From: Variovorax paradoxus
GTDB taxonomy: Bacteria > Pseudomonadota > Gammaproteobacteria > Burkholderiales > Burkholderiaceae_C
Direction of reading: 5' to 3'
Length of the DNA: 64,000 nucleotides
Assembly: GCF_030811855.1 (NCBI RefSeq)
Contig: NZ_JAUSRN010000002.1
Span: forward strand, 1 to 64,000
Part shown: positions 20,118 through 31,898 of the stretch, in pieces
Layout: each line of letters opens with the position of its first letter
Numbering within the stretch: position 1 is the first letter of the stretch
Program-made: the position numbers and the translations under genes
The notes under the pieces: model-generated
Databases searched by the model: none
What the model saw: only the letters and a program-made list of their open reading frames with translations
Told to the model about the DNA's origin: nothing

Positions 20118-20873
20118 ATGCAACAACTGCCCTGGCTCGAACCCGGCGACGCACTGCCCGACCCTTCATCCGCCTGGGGCGAGGCCGACCCCGTACCCGG
20201 CCTGCTTGCCGCCGGAGGTGCGCTCGATGTGGACACGCTGGTGCAGGCCTACAGCCGCTGCGTGTTTCCGTGGTTCAGCGAAGACCAGCCGATTCTCTGG
20301 TGGAGCCCTGATCCACGCATGGTGCTCCAGGTGGCCGAATTCAAGCTCCACAGGTCTCTGCGCAAGACGCTGGCCCGCTTCGCAGAGACCCCCGGCTGCG
20401 AAGTGCGCATCGACCACGATTTTGCGGCGGTCATCAAAGCCTGCTCGCAATCGCCGCGGATCGGCCAGTCGGGGACGTGGATCGTCCCGGACATGGTGAA
20501 CGCCTACATGGCGCTGCATAAGGCCGGTCACGCGCACAGCGTGGAAACCTGGATCGACGGCAAGCTGGCGGGCGGGCTCTACTGCGTGGGACTCGGCCGT
20601 GCGGTGTTCGGCGAATCGATGTTCACGCGCCGCCCGGATGCTTCGAAGATTGCGCTGGCAGCACTGGTGTGCCTGTGCCGGCGCTTCCAGGTGCGGATGA
20701 TCGACTGCCAGCAGAACACCTCGCACCTGGCGAGCCTGGGAGCCCGGGAGATGTCTCGCGCGAGCTTCGTCGCGCACGTGGCGAAGGCACGCGAACAACA
20801 GGGGCCACAGTGGCATTTCGAGCCCGTATACTGGGCAGAACTCCTTTCCACGCGGCCTTCTGAATCGACGTGA
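20118..20873 (+). CDS. aat: Leucyl/phenylalanyl-tRNA-protein transferase
   Basis: A 251-residue enzyme that adds Leu or Phe from charged tRNA to proteins with N-terminal Lys or Arg, marking them for ClpS-ClpAP. Family motifs: 'GLLAAGGAL', 'RCVFPWF', '[12 protein letters not shown]', '[16 protein letters not shown]', 'GESMFTR' and '[16 protein letters not shown]'. The ATG at 20118 was chosen because the conserved protein starts there. It overlaps bpt by four bases (GTGA), so the two N-end-rule transferases are translationally coupled. Confidence 0.96.
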   Translation: MQQLPWLEPGDALPDPSSAWGEADPVPGLLAAGGALDVDTLVQAYSRCVFPWFSEDQPILWWSPDPRMVLQVAEFKLHRSLRKTLARFAETPGCEVRIDHDFAAVIKACSQSPRIGQSGTWIVPDMVNAYMALHKAGHAHSVETWIDGKLAGGLYCVGLGRAVFGESMFTRRPDASKIALAALVCLCRRFQVRMIDCQQNTSHLASLGAREMSRASFVAHVAKAREQQGPQWHFEPVYWAELLSTRPSEST

Positions 20874-21619
20874 CGCACCTCAAGGATCTTCCGCTTCACA
20901 CGCTGCAGTTCTACGCGACGGCGCCCTACCCCTGCAGCTACCTGCCCGATCGCCAGGCACGGTCGCAGGTGGCCACGCCCAGCCACCTGATTCACAACGA
21001 CGCCTACTCCGACCTCGTGCTCAGCGGCTTCCGGCGCAGCGGAATGTTCACCTACAGGCCCTATTGCGACGGCTGCCGCGCCTGCATCCCGCTGCGCGTG
21101 CTGGTCAACAGCTTCCGGCCCACCCGCAGCCAACGCCGAGCCGCAAAGCAGCACAAGGAATTGCAAGCCCGCGTGCTCAAGCTGTGCTTCGTGCCCGAGC
21201 ACTACCAACTCTATCTCCGCTACCAGAACGGCCGCCACGCGGGCGGCGGCATGGATCACGACAGCATCGACCAGTACACCCAGTTCCTGCTCCAAAGCCG
21301 GGTCAATTCCAGGCTGGTGGAATTTCGCGAGACGCTGCCCGACGGCAGCGCCGGTGCGCTGCGGATGGTGTCGATCCTGGATGTTCTGAACGACGGCATC
21401 TCGGCGGTCTATACCTTCTACGAGCCCGAGAGCGGCGCTGGCTATGGCACCTACAGCGTGCTCTGGCAGATCGAGCAGGCGCGCAAGCTGGGCCTCCCGC
21501 ACGTCTACTTGGGCTATTGGATCGAAGGCAGTGCCAAGATGAACTACAAGGCGCGCTTCAGTCCCCACGAACTGCTGATAGACGGACGCTGGCAAGCGCC
21601 AGATGATTTCACAAGGTAA
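20870..21619 (+). CDS. bpt: Aspartate/glutamate leucyltransferase (N-end rule)
   Basis: A 249-residue ATE1-like aminoacyl-tRNA protein transferase. The bacterial Bpt form adds Leu to N-terminal Asp or Glu. It has the N-terminal Cys motif in 'YPCSYLP', '[13 protein letters not shown]' and 'RPTRSQRR', and the C-terminal '[18 protein letters not shown]' segment. It starts with GTG, whose last two bases are shared with the aat stop codon (20870-20873). Full length for the family. It completes an operon for both branches of the bacterial N-end rule. Confidence 0.95.
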   Translation: MTHLKDLPLHTLQFYATAPYPCSYLPDRQARSQVATPSHLIHNDAYSDLVLSGFRRSGMFTYRPYCDGCRACIPLRVLVNSFRPTRSQRRAAKQHKELQARVLKLCFVPEHYQLYLRYQNGRHAGGGMDHDSIDQYTQFLLQSRVNSRLVEFRETLPDGSAGALRMVSILDVLNDGISAVYTFYEPESGAGYGTYSVLWQIEQARKLGLPHVYLGYWIEGSAKMNYKARFSPHELLIDGRWQAPDDFTR

Positions 21620-21649
21620 AATGGCGCCCGGTCCACACCGCATCGCGCC

Positions 21650-22495
21650 ATGAGAAAAACCCAATCCGACGTTCCTGCCGTTCCAGTCATTCAGGTGATC
21701 GAGCGCATGTTCGCGCTGATCGACGTGCTCGCCTCGCGCGAGGAGGCTATTTCGCTGAAGGAAATCAGTGAAAAGACCGGCCTGCACCCCTCCACCACGC
21801 ACCGCATCCTCAACGACCTGGCAGTCGGCCGCTTTGTCGACCGGCCCGAGGCCGGGAGTTACCGGCTCGGCATGCGATTGCTGGAGCTGGGCAACCTCGT
21901 CAAGGGGCGGCTCAACGTGCGCGACGCCGCGCTGGGACCGATGCGCGAGCTGCACAAGCTCACGCAGCAGCCGGTCAACCTCAGCATGCGGCAGGGTGAC
22001 GAAATCGTCTATATCGAGCGCTCCTACAGCGAGCGTTCGGGCATGCAGGTGGTGCGCGCCATCGGCGGCCGCGCGGCCCTGCACCTCACGTCGACCGGCA
22101 AGCTGTTCCTGGCTGCCGACGATCCGCAGCGCGTGCGCAGCTATGCCACCCGAACCGGCCTGGCGGGACACACACGCAACAGCATCACGCAGCTGTCCGC
22201 GCTGGAACGTGAATTGTCGAAGGCACGCCAGTACGGCATTGCGCGCGACAACGAAGAGCTGGAACTGGGCGTGCGCTGCATGGCCGCCGGCATCTACGAC
22301 GACCAGGGCAAGCTGGTGGCGGGACTGTCGATTTCCGCGCCTGCCGATCGGCTGGACGAAGGATGGCTGCCCAAGCTGCAGGCCACGGCCAACGAAATCT
22401 CGGGAGCGCTCGGCTACAAGGACGCTGCCGCGGCGGCAGCGAGAGGGTCTGCGGCCGATGGCGGCGCTGGGTCTTCTTCTTCAGCCACGGCCTGA
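21650..22495 (+). CDS. IclR-family transcriptional regulator
   Basis: A 281-residue regulator. The helix-turn-helix is at about 37-60 ('SLKEISEKTGLHPSTTHRIL') and an IclR effector domain follows ('YIERSYSERSGMQV', 'HLTSTGKLFLA', 'DNEELELGVRCMAAGIYDD'). It has a low-complexity Ala/Gly/Ser tail from residue 258. It starts 30 bases after bpt on the same strand and may have its own promoter. No catabolic gene is adjacent, so the regulon cannot be guessed. Confidence 0.92.
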   Translation: MRKTQSDVPAVPVIQVIERMFALIDVLASREEAISLKEISEKTGLHPSTTHRILNDLAVGRFVDRPEAGSYRLGMRLLELGNLVKGRLNVRDAALGPMRELHKLTQQPVNLSMRQGDEIVYIERSYSERSGMQVVRAIGGRAALHLTSTGKLFLAADDPQRVRSYATRTGLAGHTRNSITQLSALERELSKARQYGIARDNEELELGVRCMAAGIYDDQGKLVAGLSISAPADRLDEGWLPKLQATANEISGALGYKDAAAAAARGSAADGGAGSSSSATA

Positions 22496-22518
22496 CCCTT
22501 CGCAACCTCGATCGAACG

Positions 22519-22540
22519 AACAGCCCTTTTCAGGGCTGTT
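22519..22540. terminator. Hairpin between convergent genes
   Basis: A perfect nine-pair stem (AACAGCCCT / AGGGCTGTT) with a four-base loop lies between the ends of the IclR gene and pbpG. Neither side has a clear T run, so it is terminator-like but possibly Rho-assisted. Confidence 0.5.
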
Positions 22541-22546
22541 GATGGA

Positions 22547-23710
22547 TCAGCCAGCCACCTGATAGGCGGGAGGACGTGACGCGGCAGCCGGCGCACCGGT
22601 GGAAGCATGGGTGGCTTCGACCCAGCGGCGAACGCGTTCCGCATCAGCGATACGGCTGAACTTGCCGGCCGAATCCAGGAACACCATGATCAGCTTGCGC
22701 CCGGCCACCTTGGCCTGCATCACGAGGCACTGGCCAGCTTCTGAGATGTAGCCCGTCTTCTGCACGCCGATTTCCCAATCCGGGCTCTTCACGAGACGGT
22801 TGGTGGTGTTGAACTGCAGCACGCGGTTGCCCACCTCGACCTGGTACTCAGGCGAGGTTGAGAGCGAACGCACCGTGGCGTCGGAATAGGCGGCATTGAC
22901 GAGCAGCGCCAGATCTTGCGCGCTCGACTGGTTGTGGCTCGACAGGCCCGTGGGCTCCACGTAGCGCGTGTCCTTCATGCCGAGCATCTTGGCCTTGGCA
23001 TTCATGATGCTCACGAAGGTTGCAAGTCCGCCGGGATAGGTGCGGCCCAGGGCGTGCGCCGCGCGGTTTTCGCTCGACATGAGAGCCAGATGCAGAAGCT
23101 CGCCACGCGACAGCGTGGTGCCGACCGTCAGGCGCGAGCGGCTGCCCTTCTCGGTGTCGACGTCGTCCTGGGTGATGGTGATCAGTTCGTCGTTGGGAAG
23201 GCGCGCCTCGCTGATAAGCAGACCGGTCATCAACTTGGTGAGCGACGCAATCGGGAGCACCGCATGGTCGTTCTTGCTGAACAGCACTTCATGCGTGTCC
23301 TGGTCGATCACCAGGGCAACGCTCGACTTCAGGTCGAGAGCGTCGTCGGTTCCATGCAGGCCGGCCAACTGGCCGAAGGACTGGCGTGCGGGCGTTTCGA
23401 CGCGCACCACCGAACGGCGCTGCACGGCAACCACGGTCCGCCCATTCTTCTGGCGAATGGAGGCCACCACATTGCGGCCACCGCGAACGACTTTCTCGCT
23501 GCGGTCTGCCTTGGCAGTTCGTTTGACTTCCACCGGCACCGGACCCGCGGCCTTCTTGGCCAGCGAGGTTTTGACGGCGGTTGTTTTTTCCTTCTTGGCG
23601 GCCTGGGCTCCGGACAGCAAAAACGCCGTGGCGCAGAACGCGACGGCGACCAATTTGACTGCGGGCAGGAACCGCTGGCTGGAAACTCGGCGGAGACGGG
23701 CTTCAGGCAT
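22547..23710 (-). CDS. pbpG: D-alanyl-D-alanine endopeptidase (PBP7 type)
   Basis: A 387-residue periplasmic low-molecular-weight penicillin-binding protein that cuts peptidoglycan cross-links. The signal segment is at about 17-37 ('LVAVAFCATAFLLSGAQA'). A basic, Lys-rich linker of about 80 residues precedes the catalytic domain. Active-site motifs are S156-L-T-K159 (SxxK), S213-E-N215 (SxN) and KTG ('GVQKTGYISEAG'). The linker is longer than in E. coli PbpG, a common feature in betaproteobacteria. It is monocistronic, downstream of leuA and in the same direction after a 108-base gap. Confidence 0.93.
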   Translation of the reverse strand: MPEARLRRVSSQRFLPAVKLVAVAFCATAFLLSGAQAAKKEKTTAVKTSLAKKAAGPVPVEVKRTAKADRSEKVVRGGRNVVASIRQKNGRTVVAVQRRSVVRVETPARQSFGQLAGLHGTDDALDLKSSVALVIDQDTHEVLFSKNDHAVLPIASLTKLMTGLLISEARLPNDELITITQDDVDTEKGSRSRLTVGTTLSRGELLHLALMSSENRAAHALGRTYPGGLATFVSIMNAKAKMLGMKDTRYVEPTGLSSHNQSSAQDLALLVNAAYSDATVRSLSTSPEYQVEVGNRVLQFNTTNRLVKSPDWEIGVQKTGYISEAGQCLVMQAKVAGRKLIMVFLDSAGKFSRIADAERVRRWVEATHASTGAPAAASRPPAYQVAG

Positions 23711-23818
23711 TTATAAATCTCCAGCGGCGAAAATGAGAACCGCAGTGTATCCAAATCAAAAAAGGCACGCAATATCAGTTACTTGCATCCCTTTCTTAAC
23801 TTAGGATGGGCAGTAAAT

Positions 23819-25357
23819 CTAACCTTGTGCCGCCACTCTCTCAGCTTGGCTCTGGAGCTTGTTGAGCGCACTCAAATAAGCCTTGGCCGACGCGACCACG
23901 ATGTCCGGGTCTGCACCTACTCCATTCACCACCCGCCCTGCATTTTGTAACCGAACTGTAACTTCTCCCTGGCTTTCTGTCGAGCCACTTATTGCATTCA
24001 CCGAGTAAAGAACCATTTCGGCGCCGCTCTTGACATGTGACTCGATGGCCTTCAGGGAAGCATCAACCGGGCCATTGCCATCGGACTCGCCGGTGACTTC
24101 CTTGCCCTGGACAGTGAAAACGACCTTTGCATGGGGGCGTTCGCCGGTCTCGCTGTGCTGCGACAGAGAAACAAAAGCAAACTGTTCGTTAACGTGCGAA
24201 TGCTCTTCGGCGCTGACGAGCGCGAGGATGTCTTCGTCGAAAATTTCTGACTTGCGATCGGCCAGTTCTTTGAAGCGCAGGAACGCGGCGTTGACGTCGC
24301 CCTCGCTCTCCATCGTTACGCCGAGTTCCTGCAGGCGCTGCTTGAATGCATTGCGGCCGCTGAGCTTGCCCAGCACGATCTTGTTGGCGCTCCAGCCCAC
24401 GTCTTCGGCCCGCATGATCTCGTAGGTGTCGCGCGCTTTCAGCACGCCGTCCTGGTGAATGCCGGACGCATGCGCAAAGGCGTTGGCGCCCACCACGGCC
24501 TTGTTGGGCTGCACCACGAAGCCCGTGGTCTGGCTCACCATGCGGCTCGCAGCCACGATGTGCTGGGTGTCGATGTTGAGGTCGAGACCGAAGTAGTCCC
24601 TGCGGGTCTTCACGGCCATTACGATCTCCTCGAGCGAGCAATTGCCCGCGCGCTCGCCCAACCCGTTGATCGTGCACTCGACCTGGCGCGCGCCGCCGAT
24701 CTTCACGCCGGCGAGTGAGTTGGCCACGGCCATGCCAAGGTCGTTGTGGCAATGCACCGACCAGATCGCCTTGTCGCTGTTGGGCACGCGCTCGCGCAGC
24801 ATCTTGATGAAGTTCCCGTAGAGCTCAGGGATGGCATAGCCCACGGTGTCGGGCACGTTGATGGTGGTGGCGCCCTCGTTGATCACGGTCTCGAGCACGC
24901 GGCAGAGAAAATCGGGGTCGCTGCGGTAGCCGTCTTCGGGGCTGAACTCGACGTCGGCCACGAGGTTGCGCGCAAAGCGCACGGCCAGCCTTGCCTGCTC
25001 ATGCACCTCGTCCGGCGACATGCGCAGCTTCTTTTCCATGTGAAGCGGCGAGGTGGCAATGAACGTGTGGATGCGGCCGCGTGCCGCACCCTTGAGGGCT
25101 TCGGCCGCACGCGAAATGTCGCGATCGTTCGCGCGCGACAGGCCACACACGGTCGAATCCTTGATCGCATTCGCAATGGCCTTCACGGCATCGAAGTCGC
25201 CGTTCGAGCTGGCCGGAAAGCCGGCCTCGATGACGTCCACCTTGAGCCGTTCGAGCTGCTTGGCGATGCGCATCTTTTCGTCGCGCGTCATCGAAGCGCC
25301 GGGCGATTGCTCGCCGTCGCGCAAGGTGGTGTCGAAAATAATGAGTTGGTCGGTCAT
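23819..25357 (-). CDS. leuA: 2-Isopropylmalate synthase, 512-residue form
   Basis: Condenses acetyl-CoA with 2-oxoisovalerate in the first step of leucine synthesis. Length and motifs fit the bacterial LeuA type 1 form: 'LRDGEQSPG', '[10 protein letters not shown]', '[16 protein letters not shown]' (metal-binding HxH) and '[11 protein letters not shown]', plus a C-terminal regulatory domain with '[15 protein letters not shown]' and '[12 protein letters not shown]'. The ATG at 25357 follows AAGGAG. It lies 58 bases downstream of a second, longer leuA. Their duplication may give isozymes with different leucine feedback. A citramalate synthase role is possible but less likely given its place. 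Confidence 0.94.
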   Translation of the reverse strand: MTDQLIIFDTTLRDGEQSPGASMTRDEKMRIAKQLERLKVDVIEAGFPASSNGDFDAVKAIANAIKDSTVCGLSRANDRDISRAAEALKGAARGRIHTFIATSPLHMEKKLRMSPDEVHEQARLAVRFARNLVADVEFSPEDGYRSDPDFLCRVLETVINEGATTINVPDTVGYAIPELYGNFIKMLRERVPNSDKAIWSVHCHNDLGMAVANSLAGVKIGGARQVECTINGLGERAGNCSLEEIVMAVKTRRDYFGLDLNIDTQHIVAASRMVSQTTGFVVQPNKAVVGANAFAHASGIHQDGVLKARDTYEIMRAEDVGWSANKIVLGKLSGRNAFKQRLQELGVTMESEGDVNAAFLRFKELADRKSEIFDEDILALVSAEEHSHVNEQFAFVSLSQHSETGERPHAKVVFTVQGKEVTGESDGNGPVDASLKAIESHVKSGAEMVLYSVNAISGSTESQGEVTVRLQNAGRVVNGVGADPDIVVASAKAYLSALNKLQSQAERVAAQG

Positions 25358-25415
25358 CGTGGACTCCTTTGTTCCTTTAATCGTTTCGCACCTTGCGCGG
25401 ACGGCGGGGACTGCG

Positions 25416-27119
25416 TCAGGCGAGCTCAACCACCGATTGTGCGCTGTGCGCGCCGCGGGTTCGCGCACGCTGCACGCCCGAGACAATGGCTTTCAGCGAC
25501 GCCGAGATCACGTCCGCGTCGATGCCGACGCCGAACAGTGTCTGGGCCTCGTCGACGCGCAGTTCGAGGTACGCGGCCGACTTGGCATCGGCACCGGCAC
25601 CGATGGCGTGCTGGTGGTAATCCATCACGCGCACGGTGTGGCCGGTGGCCTGGCTCAGCGCTTGGGTGAAGGCGTCGATCGGCCCGTTGCCGCGGCCTTC
25701 GATGGCGCGGATTTCGCCGTCCCAGGGCAGGTCGCCGCGCAGCACGACGGAGGCATTGGCGCCCTCGCCTTCTTCCTGGAGTACGCGGTGCTGCAATGCA
25801 TGCGCGGCTTCGAGGCCGTACTCGCGCACGAACAGCTGCCAGAGATCGGCGGCGGTGAGTTCCTTGCCAGCGACGTCCATCACGCGCTGCACAGTCTGCA
25901 TGAACTCCATCTGCAGGCGGCGCGGCATCTCGATGCCGTATTCGCTCTCGAGCAGGTAGGCCATCCCGCCCTTGCCCGATTGACTGTTGACGCGGATCAC
26001 CGCTTCATAGCTGCGGCCCACGTCCTTCGGATCGATGGGCAGGTAGGGCATGTCCCAGATGTCGCCTTCCTTGCGCGCCGCAAAGGCCTTCTTGATCGCG
26101 TCCTGGTGGGAACCGGAGAACGAGGTGTAGACCAGGTCGCCCACATACGGATGGCGCGGATGTACCGGGATCTGGTTGCAGTGCTCGACAGTCGCGCGGA
26201 TCTCGTCGATGTTCGAGAAGTCGAGTTCCGGCGAGACGCCTTGCGTGTAGAGATTGAGCGCGACGTTCACGAGGTCGAGGTTGCCGGTGCGCTCGCCGTT
26301 GCCGAAGAGGCAGCCTTCGATGCGCTCGGCGCCCGCCATCAGGGCCAACTCGCCGGCTGCGGTGCCGGTGCCGCGGTCGTTGTGCGGATGCACGCACAGC
26401 ACGATGGAATCGCGCCGCGCGAGGTGGCGATGCATCCACTCGATCATGTCGGCAAAGATGTTGGGCGTGGAGTGCTCGACCGTGGTGGGCAGGTTGACGA
26501 TGCACTTGTGCTCGGGCGTTGGCGCCCAGACTTCGGTGACCGCGTCGACCACGCGCTTGGAGAACGCGACGTCGGTGCCCGAGAACATTTCGGGCGAATA
26601 CTGGAAGGTCCACTTCGTGGCCGGCTGCTTGGCGGCAAACTCATTGAACATGCGCGCATGGCTGCTGGCCAGTTCGACGATCTGGTCTTCGTCCATGCCG
26701 AGCACCACGCGGCGCATCACCGGCGCCACGGCGTTGTAGAGGTGAACGATGGCGCGCGGTGCGCCTTGCAATGATTCGAAGGTACGCGCAATGAGGTGGT
26801 CGCGCGCCTGCGTCAGTACCTGGATCGTCACGTCGTCGGGAATGCGGTCTTCCTCGATCAGCTTGCGCACGAAGTCGAATTCGATTTGCGAGGCGGAGGG
26901 AAAGCCGACTTCGATCTCCTTGAAACCAATGGCCACGAGCGTCTCGAACATGCGCATCTTGCGGGCAATGTCCATCGGCTCGACCAGCGCCTGGTTGCCA
27001 TCGCGCAGGTCCGTCGACAGCCAGATCGGTGCCTTGGTCAGCACGGCATCGGGCCAGGTGCGGTCCTTGAGGCCGATCGGGGCGAATGCGCGGTATTTGG
27101 CTTGAGGTTGCTTGAGCAT
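25416..27119 (-). CDS. leuA: 2-Isopropylmalate synthase, 567-residue form
   Basis: A second alpha-isopropylmalate synthase, of the longer LeuA type 2 group ('[16 protein letters not shown]', '[16 protein letters not shown]', '[15 protein letters not shown]', '[12 protein letters not shown]'). Its C-terminal LeuA dimer/regulatory domain includes '[13 protein letters not shown]'. It begins at ATG 27119 after a leader region that encodes a Leu-rich 18-residue peptide followed by a terminator. Transcription is therefore probably attenuated by leucine supply. The 512-residue leuA lies immediately downstream. The two forms share little sequence outside the catalytic motifs, so the pair is not a recent duplication. 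Confidence 0.94.
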   Translation of the reverse strand: MLKQPQAKYRAFAPIGLKDRTWPDAVLTKAPIWLSTDLRDGNQALVEPMDIARKMRMFETLVAIGFKEIEVGFPSASQIEFDFVRKLIEEDRIPDDVTIQVLTQARDHLIARTFESLQGAPRAIVHLYNAVAPVMRRVVLGMDEDQIVELASSHARMFNEFAAKQPATKWTFQYSPEMFSGTDVAFSKRVVDAVTEVWAPTPEHKCIVNLPTTVEHSTPNIFADMIEWMHRHLARRDSIVLCVHPHNDRGTGTAAGELALMAGAERIEGCLFGNGERTGNLDLVNVALNLYTQGVSPELDFSNIDEIRATVEHCNQIPVHPRHPYVGDLVYTSFSGSHQDAIKKAFAARKEGDIWDMPYLPIDPKDVGRSYEAVIRVNSQSGKGGMAYLLESEYGIEMPRRLQMEFMQTVQRVMDVAGKELTAADLWQLFVREYGLEAAHALQHRVLQEEGEGANASVVLRGDLPWDGEIRAIEGRGNGPIDAFTQALSQATGHTVRVMDYHQHAIGAGADAKSAAYLELRVDEAQTLFGVGIDADVISASLKAIVSGVQRARTRGAHSAQSVVELA

Positions 27120-27157
27120 GTCGATTTCTCTGGATGGTTGGTAATCAACCAGCAACC

Positions 27158-27196
27158 CCAAAAACAAACGGCCCGTTGCTGGTGCGAACGGGCCGT
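27158..27196 (-). terminator. Leucine attenuator terminator
   Basis: On the minus strand a perfect ten-pair stem (ACGGCCCGTT / AACGGGCCGT) with a nine-base loop is followed by TTGTTTTTG. It lies between the leader peptide stop and the leuA ATG, where a transcription attenuator is expected. Alternative antiterminator pairings were not modelled. Confidence 0.85.
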
Positions 27197-27217
27197 GGTG
27201 AGGGATTTGCGCGTGCG

Positions 27218-27274
27218 CTACCGTCTCCGCCCGTGAGGGAGGGCTAGTAGGGCCAGCAGCGAAATCTTGGTCAT
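27218..27274 (-). CDS. leuL: leu leader peptide
   Basis: An 18-residue open frame, [18 protein letters not shown]. Five of residues 6-12 are Leu, read by CTG, CTG, CTA, CTA and CTC. CTA is a rare codon in such GC-rich genomes, so the ribosome should stall when charged tRNA-Leu is short. The intrinsic terminator starts 22 bases after its stop, and leuA begins 99 bases after it. This is the classical layout of ribosome-mediated attenuation. The ribosome-binding site (CGGAACCCTC) is weak. Confidence 0.8.
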   Translation of the reverse strand: MTKISLLALLALPHGRRR

Positions 27275-27303
27275 GAGGGTTCCGAATGTAGCACAAGCCG
27301 CGT

Positions 27304-28128
27304 TCAGTTATGCAAGCCGCGCTCGTCCGGCTCCTCGGTCGAGGTGCTGATCACGCTCGCCTGCTGCCCCTTGGCCTTGCGCCATGCATACACCACGTAG
27401 CCGCTCAGGCCGTAGGCCACGAAGAGGCCGAACAGCACCGTAGGCGGGTGGATGTTGATGACCGCGATGCCGAGCGCAATCAGTACGATCACCACGAAAG
27501 GCACGCTCTTTTTCATCTGCACGTCCTTGAAGCTGTAGAACGGCGCATTGGTGACCATCGAAAGTCCGGCATAGAGCGTGAAAGCGAAGGTGATCCAGGT
27601 GATCTGCGTCCACGAGAGATACAGCACCTCACCACCCCGCTTGCCCCACTCGGTCATGAGCCAGATGAAACCGGCCACCAGCGCGGCTGCGGCCGGCGAC
27701 GGAAGACCCTGGAACCAGCGCTTGTCGACCACGCCCGTGTTGACGTTGAAGCGCGCGAGCCGCAGCGCCGCGCAAGCGCAGTAGACGAAGGCCGCGATCC
27801 AGCCCCAGCGGCCCAGCCCCTTGAGCGACCACTCATAGGCGATGAGTGCCGGCGCGGCGCCGAAGGACACCATGTCGGACAGCGAATCCATCTGCTCGCC
27901 GAACGCGCTTTGCGTGTTGGTCATGCGGGCGACGCGGCCGTCGAGGCTGTCCAGAATCATGGCCGCAAAAACGCCGAGCGCTGCGAGGTCGAAGCGCGCG
28001 TTCATGGCCATCACGACCGAATAGAAGCCGCCGAACAGCGCAGCGAGCGTGAACAGGTTCGGTAGTATGTAGATGCCCTTGCGGCGCTTGCGCGGCGGCA
28101 CCTCGTCGGGAACCGTGTCGTCATGCAT
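27304..28128 (-). CDS. pssA: CDP-diacylglycerol-serine O-phosphatidyltransferase
   Basis: A 274-residue integral membrane enzyme making phosphatidylserine, the precursor of phosphatidylethanolamine. The CDP-alcohol phosphatidyltransferase signature runs from 'DSLDGRVAR' through 'GEQMDSLSD' (DG-x2-AR-x8-G-x3-D-x3-D). Several hydrophobic segments follow and a Lys/Arg-rich N-terminus precedes them. It sits between ilvC and leuA, an order usual in Burkholderiales, but psd, often present here, is missing. The ATG at 28128 was chosen from the conserved N-terminus. Confidence 0.94.
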   Translation of the reverse strand: MHDDTVPDEVPPRKRRKGIYILPNLFTLAALFGGFYSVVMAMNARFDLAALGVFAAMILDSLDGRVARMTNTQSAFGEQMDSLSDMVSFGAAPALIAYEWSLKGLGRWGWIAAFVYCACAALRLARFNVNTGVVDKRWFQGLPSPAAAALVAGFIWLMTEWGKRGGEVLYLSWTQITWITFAFTLYAGLSMVTNAPFYSFKDVQMKKSVPFVVIVLIALGIAVINIHPPTVLFGLFVAYGLSGYVVYAWRKAKGQQASVISTSTEEPDERGLHN

Positions 28129-28244
28129 TGAGTTGGCCTCCGTCCCTCGTGGACACTGCACGAACGGCTACCCGCTCGATAGCGTCTTGATCTGTAAATC
28201 GCATGGTTTCGCAGTGTAGTTCAGGGGATTTCGCCCCCATCATG

Positions 28245-28269
28245 AAAAAGGCCACCCCAGCGGGTGGCC
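28245..28269 (-). terminator. Rho-independent terminator after ilvC
   Basis: On the minus strand GGCCACCC, a four-base loop and GGGTGGCC are followed by TTTTT, about 40 bases after the ilvC stop. It should separate ilvB-ilvH-ilvC from pssA. The remaining bases up to pssA probably hold the pssA promoter. Confidence 0.85.
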
Positions 28270-28308
28270 CTCGTGAAACGGGCGCCGGGGCGCCCACTTC
28301 CTGGTGGA

Positions 28309-29937
<1,629 letters not shown>

Positions 29938-29968
29938 TCAGTGAAGAGTTAAGCGAATGCGCCGCGGA

Positions 29969-31753
29969 TCAGAGATCTTCGGCACCCAACAGCATCTCGG
30001 TGATGCCCATGCCGGCCTTGACCATCGGGAACACGTTCTCGGTGGGGTCGGTGCGGAAATCCATGAACACCGTGCGGTCCTTGAGCTTGCGCGCTTCGCG
30101 CAGCGCCGGCTCCACGTCCTGGGGACGCTCGATCAGCATGCCGACGTGGCCATAGGCCTCGGCCAGCTTCACGAAGTTGGGGAGCGCATCCATGTAGCTG
30201 TGGCTGTAGCGGCCGGAGTATTCGATCTCCTGCCACTGGCGCACCATGCCCAGGTAGCGGTTGTTGAGCGAGCAGATCTTGATCGGCGTGTTGTACTGCA
30301 GGCAGGTGGAGAGCTCCTGGATGCACATCTGCACCGAACCCTCGCCCGTGATGGTGAACACTTCCGAATCGGGCTTCGCGAGCTTGATGCCCATGGCATA
30401 GGGAATGCCCACGCCCATGGTGCCCAGGCCGCCCGAGTTGATCCAGCGGCGCGGCTCGTCGAAGCGGTAGTACTGCGCGGCCCACATCTGGTGTTGGCCC
30501 ACGTCCGACGTGATGTACGCGTCGGCGTCCTTGGTCATGTTCCAGAGGGTTTCGACGACGTACTGCGGCTTGATCACGTCCTTGTTGCCGCGGTCGTACT
30601 TGAGGCAGTCGCGCGAACGCCAGGCCTCGATGGTCTTCCACCAGTCGGCGAGAGCGCCGGCATCGGGCTTGGTGGTGCTCTCGCGGATCATCGAGATCAG
30701 TTCGGTGAGCACATCCTTCACGTCGCCGACGATCGGAATGTCGACCTTTACGCGCTTGGAGATGCTCGACGGGTCGATGTCGACGTGGATGATCTTGCGA
30801 TCGTTCATCGCAAAGTGTTTCGGGTTGCCGATCACCCGGTCGTCGAAGCGCGCGCCTACGGCCAGCAGCACGTCGCAGTTCTGCATCGCGTTGTTGGCTT
30901 CGATGGTGCCGTGCATGCCCAGCATGCCCAGGAACTTGCGGTCGCTCGCCGGATAGGCGCCCAGGCCCATCAGCGTGTTGGTGACCGGGTAACCGAGCAT
31001 GTCGACCAGCGTGCGCAGTTCGTTGCAGGCGTTGCCGAGCAGCACGCCGCCGCCCGTGTAGATGTAAGGGCGCTTTGCGTTCAGCAACAGCTGCAACGCC
31101 TTGCGGATCTGTCCGCCATGGCCCTTGCGCACTGGGTTGTAAGAACGCATCTCGACCTTGTCGGGATAGCCGGAATACGGCGTCTTCTTGAAGGAGACGT
31201 CCTTGGGCACATCCACCACCACCGGGCCGGGACGGCCGCTGCGTGCGATGTGGAAGGCCTTTTTCATCGTCATGGCCAGATCCTTGGGATCCTTGACGAG
31301 GAAGTTGTGCTTAACGATGGGGCGCGTGATGCCCACGGTGTCGCATTCCTGGAAGGCATCGAGGCCAATGGCCGCCGTAGGTACTTGGCCCGAGATGATC
31401 ACCATCGGGATCGAGTCCATGTACGCCGTGGCGATGCCGGTGACCGCATTGGTCAGGCCCGGGCCGGAAGTGACCAGCGCCACGCCGACGTCGCCGGTGG
31501 CGCGCGCATAGCCGTCGGCCGCGTGGACGGCCGCCTGCTCGTGGCGCACCAGCACATGCTGGATGGTGTCCTGCTTGTAGAAGGCGTCGTAGATGTACAG
31601 AACCGCGCCGCCAGGATAGCCCCAGACGTACTGGACGCCTTCGGCCTGCAGTGCCTTGACCAGCACTTCAGCGCCCATGAGTTCTTGCGTTTGGTTGCCG
31701 GCGCCAGAGGACGCGGCTGCTGCGGAAGCGAGTTCCGCCTTAGAGATTTCCAT
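29969..31753 (-). CDS. ilvB: Acetolactate synthase large subunit
   Basis: A 594-residue ThDP- and FAD-dependent catalytic subunit forming acetolactate or acetohydroxybutyrate. The catalytic Glu is in 'VRHEQAAVHAADGYAR'. 'GPGLTNAVTGIATAYMDS' and 'VGARFDDRVIGNP' are family motifs. The ThDP-Mg motif reads GEGS...LNN, with Glu for the usual Asp, which I believe is common in betaproteobacterial orthologs. The ATG at 31753 is chosen; the open frame extends over 200 bases upstream without conserved residues. It heads ilvB-ilvH-ilvC. Confidence 0.96.
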   Translation of the reverse strand: MEISKAELASAAAASSGAGNQTQELMGAEVLVKALQAEGVQYVWGYPGGAVLYIYDAFYKQDTIQHVLVRHEQAAVHAADGYARATGDVGVALVTSGPGLTNAVTGIATAYMDSIPMVIISGQVPTAAIGLDAFQECDTVGITRPIVKHNFLVKDPKDLAMTMKKAFHIARSGRPGPVVVDVPKDVSFKKTPYSGYPDKVEMRSYNPVRKGHGGQIRKALQLLLNAKRPYIYTGGGVLLGNACNELRTLVDMLGYPVTNTLMGLGAYPASDRKFLGMLGMHGTIEANNAMQNCDVLLAVGARFDDRVIGNPKHFAMNDRKIIHVDIDPSSISKRVKVDIPIVGDVKDVLTELISMIRESTTKPDAGALADWWKTIEAWRSRDCLKYDRGNKDVIKPQYVVETLWNMTKDADAYITSDVGQHQMWAAQYYRFDEPRRWINSGGLGTMGVGIPYAMGIKLAKPDSEVFTITGEGSVQMCIQELSTCLQYNTPIKICSLNNRYLGMVRQWQEIEYSGRYSHSYMDALPNFVKLAEAYGHVGMLIERPQDVEPALREARKLKDRTVFMDFRTDPTENVFPMVKAGMGITEMLLGAEDL

Positions 31754-31898
31754 GATCAACCTTTGGAGTTTTTTCGGGAACGAAAAACCTTGGGTGCCCC
31801 TTGCCAGCCCTTGTGGGGCCGCGCCAGGACTTGAGGCCAAAGCCATGAGCGGACTGATGTTCCGCCGGACCGTGACCCGTTTGCCTTTTGACTTGCAG

